A stretch of DNA of 64,000 nt from Gilvirhabdus luticola (GCF_032583975.1 NZ_JAWHTF010000004.1); one strand, 5' to 3'; positions 34,531 through 43,992 are shown, counted from the stretch's first letter. Notes: generated by a model from the sequence alone, not told the origin. Numbers and translations: made by a program.

Positions 34531-34791
34531 CTAATTTATTTTTTTAATGGTAGCCATGATTTCACTCCGCTTGTAATATACCCTATTGTTTAATCCATAA
34601 GCCTGGATTCTTCTTTGCTGGGTCCAACGCCATAAAGTGGAGTAACTAATCCCCAACAAGGCACAAGCTTGCTTTTTAGAAAGCAATTCGTTCTGGTTAT
34701 CATCTTTGATATTGTTATGGGAAGGGTATCCCTGTAATTGTTTTTCGATATTACATAACTTGTCAAAAATTTCTTGGAAAGGATTGTTCAT
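34531..34791 (-). CDS. Excisionase-like MerR-type HTH protein
   Basis: 86 aa. LLSKKQACALLGISYSTLWR is a helix-turn-helix of the excisionase/HTH_17 type, followed by WTQQRRIQAYGLNNRVYYK and RSEI, the usual wing and end. Such proteins bend DNA at attachment sites and set the direction of the tyrosine integrase. Located between the integrase block and the Rep-like gene, as in many Bacteroidota integrative elements. Confidence 0.82.
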   Translation of the reverse strand: MNNPFQEIFDKLCNIEKQLQGYPSHNNIKDDNQNELLSKKQACALLGISYSTLWRWTQQRRIQAYGLNNRVYYKRSEIMATIKKIN

Positions 34792-34876
34792 GGTTTCTTA
34801 CCTTTTATAGATACAAAGGGATGAAAACTTTTTTTCCGATTTATGGCGGTTTTTTCCGATAAGTAAAAAGAGTGCT

Positions 34877-35698
34877 TTACGCTAAATGTTTGAGGGATAA
34901 TTTATTGAATATTTCCTCTCTTTTTTTGGATGAAGATTTTTTTAATGATAACAAATTTCCTCTCTCATAAATGTCATTATATACATCTTTCGAAATAAAA
35001 TTTTCATCAATTAACCACTTCAAAAAATTTTGATGACTTATATAATGAATATATTTTTGTGACAACATCTTTTGATATATATAACTAATATCGTTATAAG
35101 GTGTAATTAAATAATTACTTAAGAAGTCTTTAAAAATGTTGAAATACACCCTATCAATAAATATCTCTGGAAAATACTTCTCTCCTTCTTTAAATTCAAT
35201 TTTGTTGTTTAAGTGCAACTTTATTTCCTCAATCGACAGAGAAAATGCAGCTTGGTAAAACAGCTCCTGTAGTTTCATTATTTTATTGCCACGTTCATTT
35301 CTCAGCTCTCCTGCATTAATGAAATTTAAGTTAAGATCATGATACAATATTGAATCTCGATCAAAAAATAAAAAAAGCTTTAATGTGTAACTCTTAATTT
35401 TTGTCCAATCATCATAATCATTGACTGCAGAAAGTAAATCATCAACAATAGGGAATTTTGGAACATCAAGTGTATTAATTTTATTTGTGATCAATCTTAC
35501 ATATTTATCATACTGTGTTTCTGTCAAATTCACCTTGTTTTTGTCAATATCAGCTATGATTTTTCTATAATAATCATCTAAGTTTAAAGCAAATTCAATA
35601 TAATCAGATTTGTACAATTCAAATAAACTTAAAAACTTAATTAGGTCTTCAAATGGATCAACACCATCGGGAATGTCATTATAAGAAGCTGTAGTCAT
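34877..35698 (-). CDS. Uncharacterised 273-aa protein of the integration module
   Basis: Mostly helical, soluble, with many aromatic residues (YFNIFKDFLSNYLITPYNDI, YIHYISHQNFLKWLIDENF). The C-terminus is basic (LSLKKSSSKKREEIF). No motif recognised; the position directly after the integrase (6 bp) and before the excisionase is where Bacteroidota elements often carry regulators such as RteC, but the sequence alone does not prove that. Confidence 0.55.
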   Translation of the reverse strand: MTTASYNDIPDGVDPFEDLIKFLSLFELYKSDYIEFALNLDDYYRKIIADIDKNKVNLTETQYDKYVRLITNKINTLDVPKFPIVDDLLSAVNDYDDWTKIKSYTLKLFLFFDRDSILYHDLNLNFINAGELRNERGNKIMKLQELFYQAAFSLSIEEIKLHLNNKIEFKEGEKYFPEIFIDRVYFNIFKDFLSNYLITPYNDISYIYQKMLSQKYIHYISHQNFLKWLIDENFISKDVYNDIYERGNLLSLKKSSSKKREEIFNKLSLKHLA

Positions 35699-35704
35699 AA
35701 TATC

Positions 35705-36973
35705 TTAATCATTCCAAAGTTTAGCAAGTTGTATACTGTAATCTATCGGTTTCTTTCCGATGTAATCTAAAAACATTGACTCGGTAGTATGTCCAGTAAT
35801 ATTCATAAGTAGCGGTGTTGGATATTTCTCCAAAGCGTAAAAATTTGTAGCAAAACTTCTCCTACATATATGTGAGCTTACCAATTTCCATTTCTCATAA
35901 TGCCCAAACTCATTTCGTCCTGTGGATGGATTATTTAAATTGCCTTCAACAATTTTATTCATTTCCAAAATTCTACATAGTTCCTTAATGAGCTTGTTAA
36001 ATATTGCGCTTTTACTTTGATGGGTATTGCCAAATGTGGGTGGAAAATGATTGTTTCTTGATTTTAATATCTTTTTCACTTCAGGATGTATCGGTATCTG
36101 AACTAAGTTACCTGTCTTTACTTGCTCCAATACTATAAACTCATAACCACCAATGTTTTCAATCATATTCATTTTCATTCGCAGTAAATCACTAACTCGC
36201 TGACCAGTATAACAACCAATGACCAACCAATCTCTTGCAGCATTTAACTTTTCTGTTTCAAACTCATGATTTTTAATAATGTTAATTTCATCAAAGGAAA
36301 GTGTTACTATCGGTGGTTTAACTGTAAAGCCTTTGAAGTCTAATATTTGAGGATTCAAACTATAACCATTTTTACGAGCATCGTAGACTATAGTTTTGAC
36401 AAATGAAATATACCGACCAATAGTATTGTCATTTATTTTTTCCTTTTCAGATAGGTATTGAATAAATTCACTTCTAAAGTTTAAATCAACTTGGTTGATT
36501 AAATATTTCTTCTTTTTAAATGCCTCAAAACCTTTAAGCTTATTGAGTATTGTATTATACTTTGTTAAAGTTGCTTTACTTGCTCCTCTTTTTCCTTTGT
36601 TATTTACACTGTAGGGTAAGTTCTCTATGAAGTAATTGCAATATTCAACCAAATACTCTTTATTACCTTCATTGATTCGATTTTGAAGTTTATTAATCGT
36701 CATTAATAGCCAATTTCCATCAATTAATTTACCTTTAGCATTGTCATTATTAAAAGCTTCTATGATGGAACCTTCCAAACTTATTAATTTAGCTTTTAAG
36801 CTTTTATTATTTTCATTATTAGGCTTTGGATATCCAGTTGATGTACTCCAGGACTTAGGATCAATTACATAACCAGATTTTCTTTTTAAGACTTTGCTCC
36901 TACCCAAAGACATTCTCAAATAAATAGGAGCCGGATTATTTTTACTTTGTAAAATATATTTGATTGTTGCCAT
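35705..36973 (-). CDS. Tyrosine-type site-specific integrase of the island
   Basis: 422 aa. N-terminal arm-binding domain, SAM-like core-binding domain (about 105-205) and catalytic domain with R259 (GCYTGQRVSDLL), H368-xx-R371 (HICRRSF), H395 (GHTT) and nucleophile Y404 (MFLDYIG). All key residues are present, so it should be active. Family typical of Bacteroidota genomic islands and ICEs. It reads away from the tRNA-Ser remnant at 37151, 178 bp upstream of its start, the usual geometry for an integrase beside its own attachment site. Confidence 0.95.
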   Translation of the reverse strand: MATIKYILQSKNNPAPIYLRMSLGRSKVLKRKSGYVIDPKSWSTSTGYPKPNNENNKSLKAKLISLEGSIIEAFNNDNAKGKLIDGNWLLMTINKLQNRINEGNKEYLVEYCNYFIENLPYSVNNKGKRGASKATLTKYNTILNKLKGFEAFKKKKYLINQVDLNFRSEFIQYLSEKEKINDNTIGRYISFVKTIVYDARKNGYSLNPQILDFKGFTVKPPIVTLSFDEINIIKNHEFETEKLNAARDWLVIGCYTGQRVSDLLRMKMNMIENIGGYEFIVLEQVKTGNLVQIPIHPEVKKILKSRNNHFPPTFGNTHQSKSAIFNKLIKELCRILEMNKIVEGNLNNPSTGRNEFGHYEKWKLVSSHICRRSFATNFYALEKYPTPLLMNITGHTTESMFLDYIGKKPIDYSIQLAKLWND

Positions 36974-37150
36974 ACATTTAATAAAAGTTATACAATATAA
37001 GATTTAGTCAACATTTAGTCAACCAAATTGAAATATTATGGATTATAATGGATTATTATGCAATACCTTGATTATACGATATGCATTGCAAATGCTCATA
37101 AACACTGGGGTTATCAGGGTTTTGAAGTTTTATTTTATTTCATAAGGAAA

Positions 37151-37167
37151 GTCCCTCTTTCTCCGCA
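37151..37167 (+). other. Attachment site: 3' end of a tRNA-Ser gene (element right junction)
   Basis: GTCCCTCTTTCTCCGCA matches the end of a serine tRNA: the 3' strand of the T stem, acceptor strand TTTCTCC, discriminator G and CA. The rest of a tRNA is missing on the left, where island DNA begins. Right of it stands a strong terminator. This is the pattern left by integration into a tRNA 3' end, with the intact gene at the other end of the element. No second copy of the core is seen elsewhere in the window. The remainder of 36974-37279 holds no gene. Confidence 0.75.
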
Positions 37168-37172
37168 AATAG

Positions 37173-37203
37173 AAACCCGCAACACATGTTGCGGGTTTTT
37201 TTG
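37173..37203 (+). terminator. Strong terminator, formerly of the tRNA-Ser gene
   Basis: 11-bp perfect stem AAACCCGCAAC/GTTGCGGGTTT with loop ACAT, followed by a T-run. Oriented plus, in line with the tRNA remnant. Confidence 0.9.
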
Positions 37204-37279
37204 TTTTTAAGTTATTAAATAGTTTTTACAGATATAATAAATTATAAACATAGATTTTAAGGCTGCTTTAAACTTCAAG

Positions 37280-38362
37280 CTACATGGTGGAAAACTTAAA
37301 TACTGTATTTGACCTATACTGCTCTCCCGGATTTAACACCACTGATGGAAACTCTTCTTGGTTAGGCGAATCTGGATAGTGTTGTGTTTCAAGACAAAAG
37401 CCTGTACGGTCTTTATAGGTCACTCCGTTTTTGCCAAAGTAAGCAGCATCCAGAATATTACCAGAATAGAATTGCATTCCCGGTTCGGTAGTGAAGACCT
37501 CCAATAACCTTCCACTGCTTGGATGATAAGCCGAAGCTGCAAACCTGATGCCCTTGTCCTGATAATTTAAAACCCAATTGTGGTCGTAACCCTTCCCTAT
37601 TTTCAGTTGTTGGATGTTGGCTGAAATATCTTGACCAATGGGTTTTGCAATACGGAAATCGAAAGGTGTGTTTTCTACACTTCTAAATTCTCCTGTTGGT
37701 ATGAGGCTTTTATCTACTGGTAGATAGCTATCTGCATCTATAAGTAACTCATGGTCGGTAATGGGTTTTGACATGTCTCCCGATAAGTTAAAATAGGAAT
37801 GCTGTGTCAAGTTGACGATAGTGGGTTTATCGGTTGTGGCTTCATACAGTACTTTCAGTTCATTGTTATCTGTTAAGGTGTATGTAACTGTAGTTGAGAG
37901 TGTACCCGGATAACCTTCTTCTGTATCATTACTGATGTAGGTGAGTTTTAAAGCATTGTCTGCCTCAAGCGCTTGGGCAGACCATAGCACTTTGTCAAAA
38001 CCTTTGTTGCCGCCATGTAAGTGATTGTTGCCATTGTTGATTGCCAAGGTGTATTCTGTACTATTTAAAGAGAACTTGCCTTTGGCTATTCTGTTACCGT
38101 ATCTGCCAATAAGGGCTCCAAAAAAAGGATTGCTCTGTATATATTGCTGCAAGGTATCATAACCCAAAACAACATCTTCTATTTGGCCTACTTTATCAGG
38201 AACTTTGAGTGATGTGATAATACCACCATAGGTGATGACCTCCACCTCCATCCCATGAGTATTTTTAAGTTTATAGAGTTCCACCGTTTGCCCATTTGGC
38301 ATGGAACCGAAATAGGATTTTTCGATTGAGGGCTCTTGTTCCTGGCCTTGAGTGTCTTTCAT
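37280..38362 (-). CDS. galM: Aldose 1-epimerase (mutarotase)
   Basis: 360 aa, cytoplasmic. Interconverts alpha and beta anomers of hexoses for sugar catabolism. Family motifs in order: TYGGIITSLKVPDK, GRYGNRIAKGKF, NGNNHLHGGNKGFDKVLW, the catalytic His in LTQHSYFNLSG, DHNWVLNY and the catalytic Glu in FCLETQHYPDSPN. The conserved end LNPGEQYRSNTVFKF is present. First core-genome gene right of the island. No sugar operon surrounds it. Confidence 0.95.
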   Translation of the reverse strand: MKDTQGQEQEPSIEKSYFGSMPNGQTVELYKLKNTHGMEVEVITYGGIITSLKVPDKVGQIEDVVLGYDTLQQYIQSNPFFGALIGRYGNRIAKGKFSLNSTEYTLAINNGNNHLHGGNKGFDKVLWSAQALEADNALKLTYISNDTEEGYPGTLSTTVTYTLTDNNELKVLYEATTDKPTIVNLTQHSYFNLSGDMSKPITDHELLIDADSYLPVDKSLIPTGEFRSVENTPFDFRIAKPIGQDISANIQQLKIGKGYDHNWVLNYQDKGIRFAASAYHPSSGRLLEVFTTEPGMQFYSGNILDAAYFGKNGVTYKDRTGFCLETQHYPDSPNQEEFPSVVLNPGEQYRSNTVFKFSTM

Positions 38363-38436
38363 TTACTTTTCTTATTGGTCTTTACGCTTCATATTTAAAC
38401 CTGTATTTCTAACCTTTTAAAAATAAGGCTTGTAAA

Positions 38437-38444
38437 CAAATATA
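38437..38444 (-). promoter_or_regulatory. galM: -7 promoter box upstream of galM
   Basis: TATATTTG on the minus strand fits TAnnTTTG, about 75 bp before the galM ATG. The -33 TTG is not evident, so support is partial. Confidence 0.4.
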
Positions 38445-38480
38445 ATGTTTCCTTTAAAAACGTAATGGTCTTTTTATAAT

Positions 38481-38511
38481 ACAAAAACCTCAACTTTCGT
38501 TGAGGTTCTTG
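38481..38511 (-). terminator. Terminator after the SnoaL-like gene
   Basis: 9-bp stem AACCTCAAC/GTTGAGGTT with loop TTTC; on the minus strand it ends in a T-run (A-run 38483-38487). Confidence 0.85.
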
Positions 38512-38529
38512 TATATCTTAACAAATGAT

Positions 38530-39456
38530 TTAATCTCTCATTGAATCTGTTGTATAGTATCCGTTTTCGTTGGTTATCATACCTTCATCATTAAAGTCAT
38601 GAGTTAACATTAATGGTAAAACAACTTTTTTTCCATCAGATTTTCTTGTTAATCTCACATTCCACCATGATTGAACCACCTTGGCATTACCCAATTCATA
38701 ATCTAAATAATCTGGATATCCCTGCACATCTACACTTTCGATAGTCCAGTTTTCAATCATTTTTTTAAATCCTTCTTTTTCTTCGGCAACAGTATTAGAC
38801 TCTCCTGGTGCCATATCTAAATTACTAAACGTTGCGTCGTCAGTAAAAAAGCTAAATGCTTTATCAACGTCCCCATGCTCCAAGGCTCCCATCATGCGTC
38901 TTACTTTATTAATGTTTTCATGATGATCATAAATAGTTCCATTGGTTCTTGGATTAAAACTTTGTCTAATCTCTCTGCCAACATTGGCACTATAATCAAT
39001 CATAGTCACAATTTTCCCTTCAGCATTTAAGTAGTACAATCTATGAATTGGCATATCTATTTTTACACCAGTGGTGTTGTGAATACCTCTTATATAGTCC
39101 CATGTTTGAACCCATAAACCATCATCATCATCATACTTTATGGCATCTGGATAAGCACCATTTTGACGTGTTATGCTCATATAAGAAACCCAGTCTTTTC
39201 TATTTTTAACCCAATCTAAATACTCTTCTTTATTGGTGCCTTCTACATCTTTATTTCTATTTGTACCATCGAATGATTTAAAATTGTCTGCTAAATACGT
39301 GGCAACTTTATCTGCATCTCCAGACATATCTGCTTGTTGCATAGCTTCAACTGCTACAATTCCCGGATGTTCATTATAAACTATTCCATTTTTCTTTTTT
39401 TGAGAATACATGATCATGGTGCCCATCATCATGAAAATAATTACACTTTTTTTCAT
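38530..39456 (-). CDS. Exported protein with two NTF2/SnoaL-like domains
   Basis: 308 aa with an N-terminal hydrophobic signal (VIIFMMMGTMIMYSQ). Two SnoaL-like halves: about 28-150 (VAVEAMQQADMSGDADKVA, WVQTWDYIRGIH) and 175-300 (MMGALEHGDVDKAFSFFTD, VVQSWWNVRLTRKSDGK). These cone-shaped domains bind small ligands; no catalytic set is visible. Monocistronic with its own terminator. Confidence 0.75.
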   Translation of the reverse strand: MKKSVIIFMMMGTMIMYSQKKKNGIVYNEHPGIVAVEAMQQADMSGDADKVATYLADNFKSFDGTNRNKDVEGTNKEEYLDWVKNRKDWVSYMSITRQNGAYPDAIKYDDDDGLWVQTWDYIRGIHNTTGVKIDMPIHRLYYLNAEGKIVTMIDYSANVGREIRQSFNPRTNGTIYDHHENINKVRRMMGALEHGDVDKAFSFFTDDATFSNLDMAPGESNTVAEEKEGFKKMIENWTIESVDVQGYPDYLDYELGNAKVVQSWWNVRLTRKSDGKKVVLPLMLTHDFNDEGMITNENGYYTTDSMRD

Positions 39457-39665
39457 TTTTAAATTGTTTTTGGTTAGTTAATACATATTTGATCGGCGTT
39501 TGCCTAATTGTTAATTAATAAAAATCTTTAAGATACAGGGGTCTTTATGGTTTGCTTTAGATAACAAATACGAATTATTATTAAGTAGGAATAAAAGTAC
39601 AAAAAAAATGTTAACCAACATTAAAAAAATTACTTCCGAAGTGAAATGGAGTATTTTGTTCATGT

Positions 39666-40520
39666 TTAATTGGTACCTGAAGAATTTTGCATAATAAGTA
39701 TTGGAGAATGTATTTGCAGTACAAAAGATTCTATTTTGTGCGTGCCAAATAATCTTTCAAAAAAAGAATGTTTTTTATTGACCATAGCCAATAATTGTAT
39801 GCTGTTTTTATCTAAGTAATCTGTAACCTTTGCAAGAATATTGATTCCCTTGAGGTCTACGAATTCATGTACCACATCATTAAAATGCGAATTCAAAAAT
39901 GATTTGTTATTTTCCTGTTCTTGAGTCAGTGCATCATTATCTGATATATGTACAATTTTAATTTTTGAATTGAATATTTTTGATACATTAAGTAATGGCA
40001 AAAGTTCTAAAAAACTATATTGCGTTGCATAGTTTGACGTAAAAACAATCTCATTTATAGGTTGAAATTTGTAATTACTAGGGATTACCAAAACTGGTGT
40101 TGAACAACGATTTATAACTCTTACAGTGTTACTACCAAAAAGAATTCTTTCTAATCCAGTTATTCCTTTGGTTCCCATGATAATGAGTTCAATCTTTTTT
40201 GAAGCACATTGTTGGTTTACAGCATCGATAAAACTGTCGTAATCAACAATAGCATGAAATTGGTGTTTATTATTTTTGTGTTTTGATTTTACTTTGGAAA
40301 TAATTTTATTAATAGATTTTTTAGAAGTATCTATAAGAGATTTATAAAGCGTTTCTGAAGGTGTCATGGTCATTAAATCGTCTGTGATAAATGAAGAGGT
40401 TTTTACCACATTAAGCACATAAAATTCAGCAGCTTCGTTTTTAAACAATTCTTGAGCATAATTTATTGCTTTTAAAGAGTTTATAGAGAAATCTGTTGGA
40501 AGCAATATTCTTTTCATCAC
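39666..40520 (-). CDS. Universal stress protein with tandem Usp domains
   Basis: 284 aa. N-terminal Usp domain opens RILLPTDFSINSLKAINYA and has the ATP-binding pattern GTKGITGLERILFGSNTVRV (G-x2-G-x9-G-S). The second half is degenerate, with LAMVNKKHSFFERLFG in place of the nucleotide motif. Common Bacteroidota two-domain form. Cytoplasmic stress response role; divergent from the DUF3108-like gene. Confidence 0.92.
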   Translation of the reverse strand: MMKRILLPTDFSINSLKAINYAQELFKNEAAEFYVLNVVKTSSFITDDLMTMTPSETLYKSLIDTSKKSINKIISKVKSKHKNNKHQFHAIVDYDSFIDAVNQQCASKKIELIIMGTKGITGLERILFGSNTVRVINRCSTPVLVIPSNYKFQPINEIVFTSNYATQYSFLELLPLLNVSKIFNSKIKIVHISDNDALTQEQENNKSFLNSHFNDVVHEFVDLKGINILAKVTDYLDKNSIQLLAMVNKKHSFFERLFGTHKIESFVLQIHSPILIMQNSSGTN

Positions 40521-40684
40521 TTGAAGGTATTATTTACAACATAAATTTAGTTTGAGATTCATTATAAATCAATGATATTTATCAGTTGAAAAATTATTAT
40601 AGTTCATCATTAAATTGTTTCATACAATTATAAATTCGGCACAATAAATGATTATTATTGCGTTATAAACAACAAATTTATTTT

Positions 40685-41464
40685 ATGAATCGTATTACGA
40701 TTGCCCTTATTTTCTTTTTGTCATGTTTTGTAAATGCACAAAATAATGCCATTGGAACAAATGAAAAGCTTGTATTTACTGCTTCCTATAATATGTCTGG
40801 AATTCTTAACAATTTGGCTGAAGTTAGGATGGAAACTAGCGAAGTCAAAACTTCAAAAACAACACTTTTAAGGCTGAAATGTACAGCTAGCACCTACAGT
40901 AAATGGGATCATTTTTTTAAGATTAGAGATTTGTATGAAAGCTATGTAAGTCCGATCAGTTTAAAACCATACTTGTATAAAAGAGACATTAATGAAGGTA
41001 GCTATTACAAGGCCATGAAGTACACATACGACCATAAGACCAATACCATTAAAACTTTACAGCAAAAGAAGAAAAAGGATGGTAGTCTTTGGGGTGAAAA
41101 TAAAACCATTACTGTTCAGTCTAAAACAAAAGATATAGTTTCTACATTATATTTCATTAGAACTTTAGATTATAATAATATGTCTGTTGGCAAGTCCAAT
41201 GAACTAATCATTGTTTTTGACAGAGAAGAAGTTAAAGCACACATAACCTATTTAGGCAAGGAAACCATATCTACCGTTTTGGGTAAATTACCTTGTTACA
41301 AATTAAGTATCAGTACCAACAAAGTAGATGTTTTGAAAGGTACTAATAGTAATATTATCTGGCTAACCGCAGATGCAAACAAAATACCTGTATTTGCAAC
41401 TTTTAAGATTGCTGTGGGCAACGGAGAATTAAAATTAAAATCTGCATCAGGTTTAAGAAATTAA
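40685..41464 (+). CDS. Exported DUF3108-like protein
   Basis: 259 aa from ATG 40685, which gives the signal MNRITIALIFFLSCFVNAQ; the frame upstream lacks a good start. Beta-rich periplasmic protein: KLVFTASYNMSGILNNLAEV, KWDHFFKIRDLYESY, KPYLYKRDINEG and TLGK-like turns ending in VFATFKIAVGNGELKL. This order is that of DUF3108 family proteins, of unknown function, thought to bind a hydrophobic ligand. The next gene starts 7 bp later. Confidence 0.8.
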   Translation: MNRITIALIFFLSCFVNAQNNAIGTNEKLVFTASYNMSGILNNLAEVRMETSEVKTSKTTLLRLKCTASTYSKWDHFFKIRDLYESYVSPISLKPYLYKRDINEGSYYKAMKYTYDHKTNTIKTLQQKKKKDGSLWGENKTITVQSKTKDIVSTLYFIRTLDYNNMSVGKSNELIIVFDREEVKAHITYLGKETISTVLGKLPCYKLSISTNKVDVLKGTNSNIIWLTADANKIPVFATFKIAVGNGELKLKSASGLRN

Positions 41465-41471
41465 AATTAGT

Positions 41472-41831
41472 ATGAGAAAACTTTTTATCACTTTAGGACT
41501 AATTACTGCAATACTAGCCGTTATATTGTCTGTATTGCCATTATCTAATTTATCGTTTATTCCTGCGATATTCGCCTTAATATTAGGTGTTGTTGCGTTG
41601 TTCGTATCCAACAAGAGTGGTGCATCAAAAAAGATAATACAATATATATTTTTACTCACCATCATTTCATTGGTTTTTGCCACCTACAAATCTATTTTTA
41701 GTGAATCAGAAGTTGTTAATACAAAAGAGTTACAGGAAAAAGAAGTGGAATCTGAACAAGAAGCCATTGACGAACTCGAAGAATTAAATATTGAAGCCGA
41801 AGATTTAGAAGATATAAATTTAGACGAGTAA
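41472..41831 (+). CDS. Small membrane protein with an acidic tail
   Basis: 119 aa: three hydrophobic segments (residues 5-24, 28-45, 55-74) and a C-terminal tail of about 35 residues made mostly of Glu, Asp, Leu (EAIDELEELNIEAEDLEDI). Common in Flavobacteriia next to DUF3108 genes; function unknown. Confidence 0.7.
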   Translation: MRKLFITLGLITAILAVILSVLPLSNLSFIPAIFALILGVVALFVSNKSGASKKIIQYIFLLTIISLVFATYKSIFSESEVVNTKELQEKEVESEQEAIDELEELNIEAEDLEDINLDE

Positions 41832-41882
41832 GATTTTCGTTAAACTATTTTTTAAATATATTTGAACCTTAATTATTTAGGG

Positions 41883-42923
41883 ATGAAAATATTTTGTGTA
41901 TTGTCTGCATTTGCTTTAGTCGGTTCTTGTGCAACAACCAAGTATAGTACAAAAATTGAAAACTTAAAAAGTTCTATTCATTTAAGCGATAGTGTAACTG
42001 TAACTAAATACGCCAATACTATTACTGCAGAAGAATTAAGCAACAACCTTTACTCATTTTCATCTATTGAGTTTCAAGGGAGAAAGACTGGAGAATTTGG
42101 ACAAAAAAAAGCTTCGGAATTTATAAAATCCTTCTACCAAAAAGAAAATATAAATTCTCCTTTTGGAGGTGACGACTATTTTCAAGACATACCGAAATCT
42201 TATTTCCCTGATGATATTAAAAGTGGATCTGAAAACGTCCTGGCATATATTGAAGGCACAGAAAAACCCAATGAAGTCATAATTATATCTGCACATTTGG
42301 ATCATTTGGGGATTGAGGACAATAAAATCTATGTTGGAGCAGATGACAATGGCTCTGGTACAGTAGCGGTTTTAGAAATGGCACAAGCCTTTAAAATTGC
42401 TAAAGAAGAAGGTTTTGGTCCCAAAAGAAGCATTTTATTTTTGCACGTCACAGCCGAAGAAATTGGTCTTCAAGGTTCTCAATATTATTCAGAAAATCCA
42501 GTTTTTAAATTAGAGAATACTGTTGTAGATCTTAATATTGATATGATAGGTCGTGTAGACTCTTCGCACAGAGATAATCCAGATTATATCTATTTAATTG
42601 GTGCGGATAGGTTAAGCACCGAATTACACTACATTTCAGAAAAAATAAATAATACTTACTTTGATTTAGATATTGATTATAGATATAATAAAGAAACCGA
42701 TAGAGCAAAAATATACTTTAGATCAGACCATTACAATTTTGCAAAACATAATATTCCTGTTATATTTTATTTTAATGGTGAACATGAAGATTACCATCAG
42801 GTTACAGATACTCCCAATAAGATTAATTATAAACTATTAGAAAAACGAACACGATTTATTTTTGTAACCGCATGGCAATTGGCCAATCAAGACAATCGGA
42901 TACGAGCTGACAAAGCTAGTTAA
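41883..42923 (+). CDS. M28 family metallopeptidase, lipoprotein, copy 1
   Basis: 346 aa from ATG 41883, which gives the lipoprotein signal IFCVLSAFALVGSC; a TTG upstream is unlikely. Zinc site: ISAHLDHLG (His), YVGADDNGSG (Asp), HVTAEEIGLQGS (Glu-Glu), LNIDMIGR (Asp) and FRSDHYNFAKHNIP (His). Aminopeptidase-type enzyme anchored in the periplasm or on the surface. Followed directly by a close paralogue. Confidence 0.92.
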   Translation: MKIFCVLSAFALVGSCATTKYSTKIENLKSSIHLSDSVTVTKYANTITAEELSNNLYSFSSIEFQGRKTGEFGQKKASEFIKSFYQKENINSPFGGDDYFQDIPKSYFPDDIKSGSENVLAYIEGTEKPNEVIIISAHLDHLGIEDNKIYVGADDNGSGTVAVLEMAQAFKIAKEEGFGPKRSILFLHVTAEEIGLQGSQYYSENPVFKLENTVVDLNIDMIGRVDSSHRDNPDYIYLIGADRLSTELHYISEKINNTYFDLDIDYRYNKETDRAKIYFRSDHYNFAKHNIPVIFYFNGEHEDYHQVTDTPNKINYKLLEKRTRFIFVTAWQLANQDNRIRADKAS

Positions 42924-42950
42924 GTGTTAGTTTTTAACTCAAAAAGACAA

Positions 42951-43979
42951 ATGAAAAGAGTACTGATTTTAATTCAATTATTGGCTTTAACTCTATATAA
43001 TTGTGGCGTATCGCCTAAAAGCACATCAGCATCAGACTTAAATTCAATTAATGATTCATTAGTTATAAAATTTGCAAACACAATTACAGCTTTTGAACTA
43101 AAAGAAGCTTTATACGCTTATGCTTCTGATGAATTTGAAGGCAGGAGAACTGGACAACCTGGGCAAAAAAAGGCTGTTGAGTATCTTAAAAATTTTTACG
43201 TTTCTCAAGGTATTTCAGCATTATTAGATGATAACGACTATTTTCAAGAAGTGCCGAAAACCTATCTCGGGAAAGGATTAGAAGATTCAGAAAATGTTCT
43301 GGCGTATATTGAAGGCAGTGAAAAACCTAACGAGTTTATTGTGATTTCTGCGCATCTAGATCATGAAGGTATAAAAAATGGAGACATCTATAATGGTGCT
43401 GATGATGATGGTTCTGGGACTGTTTCAATTCTTGAAATTGCAGAGGCCTTTAAAAAAGCAGTTAACGATGGTTACAGACCTAAACGTTCAATATTGTTTT
43501 TACACGTTACAGCAGAAGAAGAAGGACTTTTAGGTTCTCAATATTTTACAGATGTTGACCCAGTGGTTCCCTTAAAAAACATAGTTGCAAATCTGAATAT
43601 AGACATGATTGGTAGAAGAGACATTAAACACAATGAAGATGGGAACTATATCTATTTGATTGGATCAAATAAATTGAGTGCCGAATTGCATCAATTATCG
43701 GAAGACATAAATACTAAATATGTTGGTCTTGAATTAGACTATACTTATAATAGTGTTAGCGATCCTAATCGCTACTTCTACAGATCTGATCATTATAATT
43801 TTGCAAAGCACAACATACCGGTCATATTTTATTTTAGTGGTAATCATGCCGATTATCATAAACCAACAGATACACCTGAAAAAATTGAATATGACCTTTT
43901 AGAAAAAAGAACAAAGCTAATTTTTTACACGGCTTGGGAGTTAGCCACTAGAGAGAATAGAATTACAATAGGTCTTTAG
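42951..43979 (+). CDS. M28 family metallopeptidase, lipoprotein, copy 2
   Basis: 342 aa from ATG 42951 with signal VLILIQLLALTLYNC. Zinc site complete: ISAHLDHEG, NGADDDGSG, HVTAEEEGLLGS, LNIDMIGRRD and YRSDHYNFAKHNIP. Tandem duplicate of the preceding gene with long stretches of identity around the metal ligands and divergent N-termini and loops. Followed by a bidirectional terminator. Confidence 0.92.
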   Translation: MKRVLILIQLLALTLYNCGVSPKSTSASDLNSINDSLVIKFANTITAFELKEALYAYASDEFEGRRTGQPGQKKAVEYLKNFYVSQGISALLDDNDYFQEVPKTYLGKGLEDSENVLAYIEGSEKPNEFIVISAHLDHEGIKNGDIYNGADDDGSGTVSILEIAEAFKKAVNDGYRPKRSILFLHVTAEEEGLLGSQYFTDVDPVVPLKNIVANLNIDMIGRRDIKHNEDGNYIYLIGSNKLSAELHQLSEDINTKYVGLELDYTYNSVSDPNRYFYRSDHYNFAKHNIPVIFYFSGNHADYHKPTDTPEKIEYDLLEKRTKLIFYTAWELATRENRITIGL

Positions 43980-43992
43980 TCTCATCATTTAA

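Noticed and set aside
34877..35698. RteC-type regulator assignment for the 273-aa gene
   Set aside because: Only position in the module suggests it; no sequence motif supports it.
1..37150. Prophage as the nature of the island
   Set aside because: No capsid, terminase, tail or lysis genes are seen; only an integrase, an excisionase-like gene and a Rep-like gene.
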